The notes below the pieces were generated by a model, which worked only from the letters and a program-made list of their open reading frames with translations, had not been told where the DNA came from and made no database searches. A stretch of DNA of 8,833 nucleotides, from contig CAZHBD010000036.1 of the NCBI GenBank assembly GCA_964530555.1, positions 1 through 8,833 on the forward strand, written 5' to 3'. Shown in pieces: positions 1-5,099 of the stretch (position 1 is its first letter; every line of letters begins with the position of its first letter). Source of the DNA: CAZHBD01 sp964530555. GTDB taxonomy: Bacteria; Patescibacteriota; Saccharimonadia; Saccharimonadales; AWTP1-31. The translations under genes and the position numbers were made by a program.

Positions 1-85
1 ACCAATACTTTTAGTTTTTTGAACTACTTATAATCTAGCACAAAGTAGTGCTTATGTCAATAAATTTGCCTCATATAGTTGCCTG

Positions 86-739
86 TTATTTCCAGTTTTG
101 GACAATTTTCTGGACTGTTTCAATAATTGTCTCGTGGCTCGGCATAGTGTTGTCTTCATAATAGTGGTTAGTTGAGATGTAGTTGCCGATCACGCTCAGA
201 CAAACCTGTTCATCGGCCAAAATATGCATTCGGTCAATCACATTAACAGTTGCCAGAGGTGAAGCGATAATAAGCTTTTTGATTTTGGTACTCTTGAGAT
301 AATCGGTCACCGAATCAAGCGGAAACGAGCTATTAAAGCCATCGGACACCAGAATCACTGTCCGTCTGCGCAATAGATCACGGCGGATAATACTGTGCTT
401 GCCGAGTAAGCGGTGCATGGTGTTGAGTTTATCGAGTTTGCTCTGCTCAAACGTCTGGTGATACTCCATGTCGAACTCTTCAATTTCACCATCGGTATAC
501 GTCTTATTGTAGGTGTAGCCGCCTTCCTGGTTGATACTGGCCACCGCCTCCGGTTCACCCGGGGCCAAAATTGGCTCAGTCATTAACATCATAATTACAC
601 AGTTGAGCGCCGCGGCAATCTGCGTGCCGACTACCACACCGCCATCATTCAGAGCAATAATGGCGCAGTTCTGGTCTTTAAGATGAGCCAGCTTCTTGGC
701 AAGCAGCTGACCAGCCTGGGCGCGACTACTGAAATACAT
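86..739 (-). CDS. phosphoribosyltransferase-like protein with degenerate PRPP loop
   Basis: A 217-residue soluble protein resembling the predicted phosphoribosyltransferases of the COG1926 type. The family start (F/Y-x-x-R-xx-AG-xx-LA) appears at residues 2-14. The usual LPRGGVPVA segment is ALNDGGVVVG at 29-38, followed by an APGEPE stretch at 59-64 where the family has GAPGNPE. The PRPP-binding strand, normally VILVDDGxATGxT, is here VILVSDGFNSSF (128-139): the first Asp is Ser and the Gly-Thr of the loop are lost. The C-terminal part (ASPLATVNV at 159-167, then ADEQVCL at 175-181) fits the family's last strands. PRPP-dependent activity is therefore doubtful, and a binding or regulatory role is possible. 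It lies 42 bp downstream of tlyA on the same strand. It has no Shine-Dalgarno; a TAAAAT box is 7 nt upstream of the ATG. The fold is fairly sure, the activity is not. Confidence 0.75.
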   Translation of the reverse strand: MYFSSRAQAGQLLAKKLAHLKDQNCAIIALNDGGVVVGTQIAAALNCVIMMLMTEPILAPGEPEAVASINQEGGYTYNKTYTDGEIEEFDMEYHQTFEQSKLDKLNTMHRLLGKHSIIRRDLLRRRTVILVSDGFNSSFPLDSVTDYLKSTKIKKLIIASPLATVNVIDRMHILADEQVCLSVIGNYISTNHYYEDNTMPSHETIIETVQKIVQNWK

Positions 740-746
740 CTCTGTT

Positions 747-755
747 ATTTTAACA
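747..755 (-). promoter_or_regulatory. possible extended -10 promoter for the PRTase-like gene
   Basis: Reading on the minus strand, TG-T-TAAAAT forms an extended -10 element (TG at 755-754, hexamer at 752-747). Its last base is 7 nt from the ATG at 739, so transcription would start at or next to the start codon. No convincing -35 hexamer lies at 16 to 18 bp. The gene could equally be co-transcribed with tlyA. Confidence 0.35.
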
Positions 756-781
756 CAAGCGGTATATCAAGACGGAGCGAT

Positions 782-1498
782 TTACGGTAGTCTTTTAGCC
801 AGATAAAACCGTTCACGGTTGCCTTGCGCGCCAATCACCTGCGAGTCGGCTTTGTCGAGAATCACTAGGAACTTTTTGGACCAGGCTTCGAAATCACTCA
901 GGATTTGTCGGCGAACTTTTTCATTCTTGATCACACCTTTGTGCTTCAGTTTGTTGGCCACGGCCTCGAACTGGGGCTTCACCATAAGCACTAATTGTGT
1001 GTCACTAGCACATAGCGTCACAATGTGCGGTATCAGTTCACGAAGTGACACAAAGGAGACGTCGGCCACTACGATGTCAACGGAATCTGAGGGTGTAAAA
1101 TCACGAATATCAGTCTGCTCGTGGAGCTCAATTTTTGGGTTGTTATGTAGCGATGGGTGCAACTGATCCCTACCCACCTCCGCAGCGAACACTTTTTTTG
1201 CACCATGCTGCAAGGCATAGTCGGTAAAACCCCCGGTGCTACTGCCAACATCCAGCACGATTTTGTCTCGAAAATCGAGTCCAAATGTCTGAGCTACAGA
1301 CGTTAGTTTGAGCCCAGCACGACTGACATACATTTCTTTAGCCGTGAGTTTCACCCGTGCCTCAGGGTTAACCTCAAAACCCGTCTTAGTGACAACCTTG
1401 CCATCCACCGTGACTTTGCCAAGTCGAATATAACTCTCCGCCTGACTACGGGTCAGGCCTTCTTGGGCGGCTAGTGTCTGATCAAGACGTCGTTTCAT
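782..1498 (-). CDS. tlyA: TlyA-family 2'-O-ribose rRNA methyltransferase (hemolysin A type)
   Basis: A 238-residue protein that in this family methylates ribose 2'-OH groups of 16S and/or 23S rRNA using SAM. An N-terminal S4 RNA-binding domain (about 1-58) shows RLDQTL, then LTRSQAESYIRLGKV and VDGK. The linker YVSRAGLKL (57-65) leads into an FtsJ-like Rossmann domain. SAM motif I is LDVGSSTGGFTD (82-93), followed by ADVSFVSL (145-152), MVKPQFE (172-178) and GNRERF (226-231). The K-D-K-E catalytic tetrad of TlyA/FtsJ enzymes can be placed at K64, D146, K174 and E229, with the expected spacing, so the enzyme looks intact. The length is close to normal. The ATG at 1498 has no Shine-Dalgarno, and a TAGAAT box lies 6 nt upstream, implying a leaderless transcript. 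It diverges from the plus-strand gene at 1539. Which rRNA is modified cannot be told from sequence. Confidence 0.95.
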   Translation of the reverse strand: MKRRLDQTLAAQEGLTRSQAESYIRLGKVTVDGKVVTKTGFEVNPEARVKLTAKEMYVSRAGLKLTSVAQTFGLDFRDKIVLDVGSSTGGFTDYALQHGAKKVFAAEVGRDQLHPSLHNNPKIELHEQTDIRDFTPSDSVDIVVADVSFVSLRELIPHIVTLCASDTQLVLMVKPQFEAVANKLKHKGVIKNEKVRRQILSDFEAWSKKFLVILDKADSQVIGAQGNRERFYLAKRLP

Positions 1499-1538
1499 AA
1501 GTTTATTCTATCTGTTATTGTAAATACATTACACCTGT
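1499..1538. promoter_or_regulatory. divergent promoter region between tlyA and the membrane wHTH gene
   Basis: Only 40 bp separate two divergent start codons, and neither start has a Shine-Dalgarno. On the minus strand TAGAAT (1510-1505) is a 5/6 match to the -10 consensus, placed 6 nt from the tlyA ATG. The best -35 is weak (GTGTAA at an 18-bp spacing). On the plus strand TACATT (1525-1530) or TAAATA (1521-1526) could be the -10 for the gene at 1539, without a good -35. The two promoters would share the same 40 bp, so occupancy of one could exclude the other. Confidence 0.4.
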
Positions 1539-1946
1539 ATGAAAAACCCTTACCCTAACTTTCTCCGTATTATTTTTGGCTTCGTCGCAGTTGGGTTTTT
1601 TATGCGATTGCTAATCTTTGCATTTGTTGCAGGACTTGGCCTTACCTTTTTAGGATCTAGTACCCCCTGGTTCGCAATTCTTCCCGCCTTAGTAATATTT
1701 GGCGCGTATTTGGCTCTTAAAAAATTCAGTCGCAAAATTAATGATGATTCAGCACACCAATCTCAAAGAGATTTATTATTTGCAGTTACCGAAAATCCTG
1801 GTATTAGTTACGAGCAACTTAGAGATTTATTAGGAATTGACCAAGATCAACTGAGCTCGCAAGTTCGCGTCTACTTACAAAACGGTATGATACGACAAGA
1901 AATTGACAGTGACAGAGTCACTGTGCACCTTTTTCGTAACTCCTAG
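1539..1946 (+). CDS. small membrane-anchored winged-helix protein
   Basis: A 135-residue protein and the only plus-strand gene here. Two hydrophobic segments (about 9-36 and 44-62) form a membrane hairpin, followed by a basic stretch (KKFSRK, 61-66). A soluble C-terminal domain (about 76-133) looks like a winged helix: helix RDLLFAVTENP, then ISYEQLRDLLGI, a helix around DQLSSQVRVYLQNGMI, and a beta wing RQEIDSDRVTVHLF. This order is typical of MarR/ArsR-like DNA-binding domains, so it may be a membrane-tethered regulator, or the domain may serve protein contacts. I do not recognise the family by name. It uses more AT-rich codons (TTA, ATT, AAA) than its neighbours. It shares a 40-bp divergent intergenic region with tlyA, which makes tlyA an obvious possible target. 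Its stop is 7 bp from the stop of the opposing 2H gene. Confidence 0.8.
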   Translation: MKNPYPNFLRIIFGFVAVGFFMRLLIFAFVAGLGLTFLGSSTPWFAILPALVIFGAYLALKKFSRKINDDSAHQSQRDLLFAVTENPGISYEQLRDLLGIDQDQLSSQVRVYLQNGMIRQEIDSDRVTVHLFRNS

Positions 1947-1953
1947 TCAACTT

Positions 1954-2457
1954 CTACTTTTGTCCGATTGCTAGGCGGGCCTGCACGACTTTTTCACTGT
2001 CTTCGTCATTAATGTCGCCTTTGGCCTCAATCAAGTACAGCGCAGCGACCCAGTGTGTTTGACCCTCGGGCAAGGCACGTGTTTTGTGCTGAACCGTCAC
2101 ATGAGCCCGCCAGCCATCACCTACATATTGCGGGTGGATATAGGTAACCTTTTGTGCATCGAGCGCCGCACGAAGCGCGCGGTGCAAGGCCCACAACTCG
2201 GTGCTCTCTTTGACAACATTCACCGGCAAAGGTTTACCGGGGGCACCAAAATCTTCCTGGTGACCAGACTCAATGATAAAGGGTTCAATCTGGCCCACAA
2301 CTGATTGCACAATATCGCATACCTGGGAGGGCGTCAGCTCAGATATAAACCAATCCATGACCGTACAATGCAAGGCCGCCTGATACGGCATACCAACCCG
2401 CATTGGGTCAATTTCGGCAACAAGAATAAAAGTGTTGCTAGTCTTTGACTCGTTCAC
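1954..2457 (-). CDS. 2H phosphoesterase (2'-5' RNA ligase / cyclic phosphodiesterase-like)
   Basis: A 167-residue protein starting at a GTG at 2457. Two H-x-T-x motifs, HCTV (residues 30-33) and HVTV (119-122), are spaced about 89 residues apart and define the active site of the 2H phosphoesterase superfamily (LigT/ThpR, CPDase and relatives). These enzymes open 2',3'-cyclic phosphates or make or break 2'-5' RNA bonds. Between the motifs lies a helical region with ELTPSQVCDIV and an LWALHRALRAAL helix. The substrate cannot be read from sequence. The GTG start is chosen because AGGAG (2468-2464) lies 6 nt upstream and an ILVAEI strand follows directly. An ATG at 2550 in the same frame would add 31 residues wholly overlapping efp and resembling nothing. 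The start overlaps the efp end by 20 bp, so translation is probably coupled to EF-P. It is the last gene of the rpsF operon. Confidence 0.85.
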   Translation of the reverse strand: MNESKTSNTFILVAEIDPMRVGMPYQAALHCTVMDWFISELTPSQVCDIVQSVVGQIEPFIIESGHQEDFGAPGKPLPVNVVKESTELWALHRALRAALDAQKVTYIHPQYVGDGWRAHVTVQHKTRALPEGQTHWVAALYLIEAKGDINDEDSEKVVQARLAIGQK

Positions 2458-3004
2458 GGTATGCTCCTGTTGCCGTGTCCACACTAATAATGTCACCTTG
2501 TTTGATAAACGCTGGCACTTTGACCGTAATACCAGTCTCGAGCTCGGCATCTTTCATCACACTGCTGGTAGTATCGCCTTTGACGACATCTTCGGCATAG
2601 GTCACCTTGAGTGGGACATTTTTTGGCAATTCTACGTTGATAACACGACCGTCAAACAGCTGGGCCTGGGCGGTGTCACCTTCTTTCAAATAGCCTGCTT
2701 GGTCGCCAATTATATCGGCGGGGATTTCGAACTGTTCGAACGTTTCATCGTTCATGAAATAGTATGTGCTACCGTCGTTGTAGAGATATTGCACGTTCTG
2801 GTTGCCCACATCTGCGGGTTCAATCGACTCGTTGCCTTTGAATGTTTTGTCCAGAACCTTGCCGTCGAGCAGGCTCTTGATTTTTACATTAACGATTGAG
2901 CCGCCGCGACCCATTACTTTTTGGGCATACTCAACCACACGATATGGCACTCCGTCCATTTGGAAAATCTGCCCTTTTTTTAAATCTGTTACGCCTAATG
3001 CCAT
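2438..3004 (-). CDS. efp: translation elongation factor P with Arg at the loop tip
   Basis: A 188-residue protein, full length for EF-P, which rescues ribosomes stalled on proline runs by binding between the P and E sites. All three domains are present: an N-terminal KOW-like barrel (1-64) with DLKKGQIFQMDGVPYRVVEY; OB domain II (65-128) with VQYLYNDGSTYYFMNDETFEQ; and domain III (129-188) with ELETGITVKVPAFIKQGDIISVDTATGAY given as its separate signature blocks ETG, VPAFI and VDTATG. The tip loop, usually KPGKGxA with a modified lysine, reads KVMGRGGS (29-36), so R33 takes the place of the lysine. This excludes beta-lysylation by the EpmA type pathway and resembles arginine-type EF-P only in the residue itself. 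The ATG directly abuts the preceding stop. AAGGAG (3018-3013), inside the end of the upstream gene, lies 8 nt before it. Confidence 0.96.
   Translation of the reverse strand: MALGVTDLKKGQIFQMDGVPYRVVEYAQKVMGRGGSIVNVKIKSLLDGKVLDKTFKGNESIEPADVGNQNVQYLYNDGSTYYFMNDETFEQFEIPADIIGDQAGYLKEGDTAQAQLFDGRVINVELPKNVPLKVTYAEDVVKGDTTSSVMKDAELETGITVKVPAFIKQGDIISVDTATGAYRERVKD
2464..2468 (-). promoter_or_regulatory. Shine-Dalgarno of the 2H phosphoesterase gene, inside efp
   Basis: AGGAG lies 6 nt upstream of the GTG at 2457, within the last codons of efp. It decides the start: the upstream in-frame ATG at 2550 has no such match and lies deep in efp. Confidence 0.75.
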
Positions 3005-3562
3005 CTATAATTCTCCTTCTAATTTTGTTCTTAATGCAGAGTGTAGTTCTGCGGCTGCCTCATCAACAGTTGGTTGTATATTCATAAATATCATATCAGC
3101 GAACAGTGGTGCCAGCATAGCTTCGCGTGCAATTCGTGATTTGCGTAACTGAAGCTGTTCGCCATCAATCGCTGGATCTCGCTCAACCAAGCGTTGCTCA
3201 ACCAACGATAGGTCTGGGCAGTCTACTGCACAAACTAGGATGCGTCCAACTGCTCTTTTGCGAAACACGGTTGTCTCTTCAATAGGCAAAGCCCTCATCG
3301 AGACTTCATCACTGCGCAATAGGTCCGGAAACGGCACTCCATATTCTGGTCCATGGCTTGAATGTGTGCTGAGAAAAGCCGAACGCTCTTGTTCAAACCG
3401 TGAACGGTCAACAAACACTAGTTCGTCGTCTGATTCACCTGGCCGACGGTCTCGATATGTCCAGTTCTTCTCAATATAGTACCCTGGATACTGCGCCAGA
3501 CCGCGCAGTAAAGAAGTTTTGCCAGCGCCTGACGGACCAACAAGTACTAGATGCCAGGGCAT
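3005..3562 (-). CDS. guanylate kinase-like P-loop protein
   Basis: A 185-residue protein with a Walker A loop GPSGAGKT (9-16) and the general plan of guanylate kinase: TYRDRRPGE (35-43) in place of TTRxPRxGE, a FVDRSRF stretch (50-56), HGPEYGVP (70-77), and a C-terminal RLVERD (124-129) followed by a helix with RKSRIAREAM (140-149). Several GMP-contact positions differ from true guanylate kinases. The Tyr of the DYxF motif is Leu48 (ELVF), the Glu of the FxEW segment is replaced within FLSTH, and the Ser after YG is Val. It may therefore phosphorylate another small molecule, or be a specialised paralogue, while a normal gmk lies elsewhere. The start is supported by AAGGA 6 nt upstream, overlapping the rpsR stop region. 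The gap to rpsR is 9 bp, and efp follows with no gap, so it is a true operon member. Confidence 0.8.
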   Translation of the reverse strand: MPWHLVLVGPSGAGKTSLLRGLAQYPGYYIEKNWTYRDRRPGESDDELVFVDRSRFEQERSAFLSTHSSHGPEYGVPFPDLLRSDEVSMRALPIEETTVFRKRAVGRILVCAVDCPDLSLVEQRLVERDPAIDGEQLQLRKSRIAREAMLAPLFADMIFMNIQPTVDEAAAELHSALRTKLEGEL

Positions 3563-3571
3563 TGTAGATCC

Positions 3572-3775
3572 TTAGTTATTGGCTACAAAAGGTAGCAGGG
3601 CAATGTGACGAGCTCGTTTAATAGCTCGGGCCAAGTGCCGCTGTTGGCTTTCGGTTAGGCCAGTTTTCTTGCGTGTCTCGATCTGACCATAGACGTTAAC
3701 ATAACGCTGCAAGGTCTTAAAATCCTTGTAGTCAAAATATGCTACATCAGTTCGGTGCTTAAATATCTTTGCCAT
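3572..3775 (-). CDS. rpsR: 30S ribosomal protein bS18
   Basis: A 67-residue protein with the clear S18 pattern: YKDFKTLQRYVNVYGQI (16-32), then ETRKKTGLTESQQRHLARAIKRARHIALLPFV as consecutive family blocks TGL, QRHLARAIKRAR and ALLPFV. S18 binds with S6 on the platform of the small subunit. The N-terminus lacks zinc-binding cysteines, so it is the cysteine-free form. The start ATG at 3775 has a strong AAAGGAA site (3787-3781) 5 nt upstream, directly after the stop of the preceding membrane-protein gene. rplI (bL9), which often follows rpsR, is not next; a guanylate kinase-like gene takes that place. Confidence 0.97.
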   Translation of the reverse strand: MAKIFKHRTDVAYFDYKDFKTLQRYVNVYGQIETRKKTGLTESQQRHLARAIKRARHIALLPFVANN

Positions 3776-3787
3776 ACAAATTCCTTT

Positions 3788-4075
3788 CTATCTATAAGCA
3801 GAGTTTGGGTATCTAAAATTATCTATGAACGATTGTCTACATTGGTATGGGACTACAATTCCCCACAAAAGAAGACTGATCAGTAGCGTAGAAACAATTA
3901 TCCATACTATTGCTAACCACCTAGCTTCTTGGCTGGAGACTTTTCTGTACAGTATTCGTATTACGAGCGCCGCCAGAACGATGAACAGTGCGATCCAGGC
4001 ATATGTCTGCAGAAAGAATGACCTTTCGCAGGGAAAACCTGCAAAGTTTACTAATGCTCTAGAAAGGTATGTCAT
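3788..4075 (-). CDS. small two-helix membrane protein between ssb and rpsR
   Basis: A 95-residue hypothetical protein. Two strongly hydrophobic helices (about 24-43 and 53-76) are joined by a short basic loop (RILYRKVSSQEAR, 40-52); the C-terminal 19 residues are polar and end in NSAYR. The positive loop predicts both termini outside under the positive-inside rule. I do not recognise the family. The ATG at 4075 lies inside the last codons of ssb (17-bp overlap) and has no Shine-Dalgarno, so translation may depend on ribosomes finishing ssb. A 7-bp hairpin lies 7 nt upstream. A later start (for example a CTG near residue 23) cannot be excluded and would keep both helices. The gene ends 12 bp before the rpsR start, and its last bases carry part of the rpsR ribosome site. 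The opposite-strand reading has no protein-like features. Confidence 0.65.
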   Translation of the reverse strand: MTYLSRALVNFAGFPCERSFFLQTYAWIALFIVLAALVIRILYRKVSSQEARWLAIVWIIVSTLLISLLLWGIVVPYQCRQSFIDNFRYPNSAYR

Positions 4076-4541
4076 CTAAATTTATTGGTTCGTCACCAAT
4101 ATCTTCGATGACAACATCATCGGCTTTAGTCTTTTTGCTTGGTGCAGGCTTGTTGATTGGTGCTGGAGCTGACTGGTCATAGTCACCACCGCCATTACCG
4201 CCACCTTCACCTCGACCACCAAGGAAGGTTACATCCTGTGCAACAACTTCTACTTTGCTGCGTTTCTGGCCTTCTTGCTCCCAGCTACGACTTTGTAGCC
4301 GTCCATTGACAAGCACCGGACGGCCTTTGGTAACGTATTGGGCTACGCGTTCACCGAGCGGCCCCCAGGCAACAACATCGACATAGTCAGTTGCTTCCTG
4401 CCAGTTCCCGTCGCTGCCTTTGTAGCTGCGGTTGAGCGCGAGGCTAAAGCTGCAAACGCTCTGGCCGTTCGGAGTCTGCCGAAGCTCTGGGTCTCGTGTC
4501 AGATTCCCCATTAAGATTACTTGGTTGAATGATCGAGCCAT
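4059..4541 (-). CDS. ssb: single-stranded DNA-binding protein
   Basis: A 160-residue SSB. The OB-fold (1-108) has the family start NQVILMGNLTRDPELR (6-21), then SFSLALNRSY (31-40), DYVDVVAWG (52-60), KGRPVLVNGRLQSRSW (72-87) and VEVVAQDVTFLG (97-108). A Gly-rich, then Pro/Lys-rich, disordered linker (109-140) leads to an acidic tail ending DDIPF, the conserved tip that recruits replication and repair proteins. Nothing is missing. The ATG at 4541 has AAGGAG (4555-4550) at 8 nt. The gene lies 86 bp downstream of rpsF, a longer gap than elsewhere in the operon; the gap contains a consensus TTGACA with a weak -10, so ssb may also have its own promoter. The last codons overlap the start of the membrane-protein gene. 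Confidence 0.97.
   Translation of the reverse strand: MARSFNQVILMGNLTRDPELRQTPNGQSVCSFSLALNRSYKGSDGNWQEATDYVDVVAWGPLGERVAQYVTKGRPVLVNGRLQSRSWEQEGQKRSKVEVVAQDVTFLGGRGEGGGNGGGDYDQSAPAPINKPAPSKKTKADDVVIEDIGDEPINLDDIPF
4083..4101 (-). repeat. 7-bp inverted repeat near the ssb 3' end
   Basis: TATTGGT and ACCAATA pair perfectly around a 5-nt loop (GACGA on the minus strand). The hairpin lies in ssb codons for the acidic tail, 7 nt upstream of the ATG at 4075. No U-run follows, so it is not a classical terminator. It could affect initiation at 4075 or mRNA stability. Confidence 0.5.
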
Positions 4542-4549
4542 CTCGATTT

Positions 4550-4571
4550 CTCCTTGTAGGAACTATGTCCT
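4550..4571 (-). promoter_or_regulatory. ssb Shine-Dalgarno with two alternative short pairings
   Basis: AAGGAG (4555-4550) is the ssb ribosome site. A TCCT (minus strand, 4561-4558) three bases upstream can pair with its AGGA, or with another AGGA further upstream (4571-4568) through a 6-nt loop. The stems are only 4 bp, so any switching is speculative; the Shine-Dalgarno itself is clear. Confidence 0.5.
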
Positions 4572-4588
4572 TTAGTTAATGTACTTAC

Positions 4589-4617
4589 ACGGTATGCCTG
4601 CTTACATAAACTGTCAA
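4589..4617 (-). promoter_or_regulatory. possible internal promoter for ssb
   Basis: A perfect -35 hexamer TTGACA (4617-4612) is followed after 17 bp by TACCGT (4594-4589), which keeps the three most conserved -10 bases (T1, A2, T6). Transcription would start near 4582, giving a leader of about 40 nt with the ssb Shine-Dalgarno. It lies in the 86-bp rpsF-ssb gap. Confidence 0.45.
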
Positions 4618-4627
4618 GCGAGGCGTT

Positions 4628-5002
4628 CTACTCTTCGTCTTTATCGTCTTCGGCCTCACCGCGTTCGGCAGCCTTCTTGGCTTTGTCGGCCTTGGCTGCT
4701 TCTGCTTTGGCGATGGCCTTCAAATCTGGCTTGGTGATCATAAAACGGATCACTTCGTCAGTAATGTTTAGGGCTGCTTCTGCTTTGCCAACACCTTCGC
4801 CGGGCATATCTACGGTGTAAAAAACATACACAGCATGCTCTTGCTTAGCAATTGGATAGGCAAGTTTACGCTTGCCCCAGTTGTCTGTGCTGACTACTTT
4901 TCCGCCGTTGTCGGTGATGATTTTTTGCACTTTGGCTTCTGCCTTGCTCAAATCTACCTCGAGATCGGGGTGATACAATACAGCAATTTCGTACTGAGCC
5001 AT
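4628..5002 (-). CDS. rpsF: 30S ribosomal protein bS6
   Basis: A 124-residue protein. The S6 fold (about 3-97) begins YEIAVLYHPDL and contains the conserved GKRKLAYPI (43-51) followed by a beta strand HAVYVFYTV, then LNITDEVIRFMITK (79-92). S6 forms the S6:S18 pair on the 30S platform, and rpsR lies in the same operon. The last 27 residues form a charged Lys/Ala then Asp/Glu tail (KADKAKKAAERGEAEDDKDEE block), probably disordered. The ATG at 5002 is chosen because AGGAAGGAG lies just upstream and family homology begins there. An ATG at 5032 would add 10 residues encoded by the ribosome site itself. It is first in a seven-gene operon, driven by the promoter at 5071-5099, with a structured leader. 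Confidence 0.97.
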   Translation of the reverse strand: MAQYEIAVLYHPDLEVDLSKAEAKVQKIITDNGGKVVSTDNWGKRKLAYPIAKQEHAVYVFYTVDMPGEGVGKAEAALNITDEVIRFMITKPDLKAIAKAEAAKADKAKKAAERGEAEDDKDEE

Positions 5003-5006
5003 TTGT

Positions 5007-5015
5007 CTCCTTCCT
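5007..5015 (-). promoter_or_regulatory. strong rpsF Shine-Dalgarno
   Basis: AGGAAGGAG lies 4 nt upstream of the ATG at 5002 (slightly close for its 3' half, ideal for its 5' half). It sets the rpsF start and rules out the ATG at 5032. Confidence 0.85.
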
Positions 5016-5017
5016 CT

Positions 5018-5050
5018 GGTTAAAGCCCGCACTCACTAGGGATGCGAACC
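5018..5050 (-). promoter_or_regulatory. bulged hairpin in the rpsF leader (possible S6:S18 feedback site)
   Basis: In the minus-strand RNA, GGUU (5050-5047) pairs with AACC (5021-5018) and CGCA (5046-5043) pairs with UGCG (5031-5028). This leaves a 6-nt bulge GGCUUU on the 3' side and an 11-nt apical loop. The hairpin ends 2 nt before the Shine-Dalgarno. Many bacteria have an rpsF leader element, a stem with a bulge, bound by S6:S18. This has a similar outline, but the hallmark CCG is not present anywhere in the leader, so homology to that motif is unproven. Confidence 0.5.
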
Positions 5051-5070
5051 GAAATTGATATTGTTACAGT

Positions 5071-5099
5071 AGTATAGCTTATCCACCCCTGTTAGTCAA
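5071..5099 (-). promoter_or_regulatory. sigma70-type promoter of the rpsF operon
   Basis: TTGACT (5099-5094), 17-bp spacer, TATACT (5076-5071): each hexamer matches consensus at 5 of 6. The -35 begins at the base next to the ftsK stop codon. The expected start is near 5064, giving a leader of about 60 nt. The spacer contains a 10-base word also found in the ftsK promoter. Confidence 0.85.

Noticed and set aside
1..85. Possible terminator: AGCAC/GTGCT hairpin at 37-52 downstream of the PRTase-like gene
   Set aside because: The stem is only 5 bp and no T-run follows on the minus strand. An alternative 7-bp pairing (23-29 with 43-49) has a 13-nt loop. Neither is convincing. I see nothing else firm in these bases.
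1947..1953. Bidirectional terminator between the convergent genes at 1946 and 1954
   Set aside because: The gap is 7 bp and I find no hairpin with T-runs around it.
1954..2550. 198-residue version of the 2H protein starting at ATG 2550
   Set aside because: The extra 31 residues lie entirely inside efp and resemble no 2H protein; the GTG at 2457 has a well-placed AGGAG.
2432..2899. Open frame of 155 codons on the plus strand opposite efp
   Set aside because: It is a shadow of efp: no ribosome site, no recognisable protein pattern, and efp itself is certain.
3825..4079. Open frame of 84 codons on the plus strand opposite the small membrane protein
   Set aside because: Composition is not protein-like. 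The minus-strand reading has two clean membrane helices and fits the operon.
4628..5032. Longer rpsF starting at ATG 5032
   Set aside because: The extra 10 residues are encoded by the leader hairpin and Shine-Dalgarno; S6 homology begins at the ATG at 5002.
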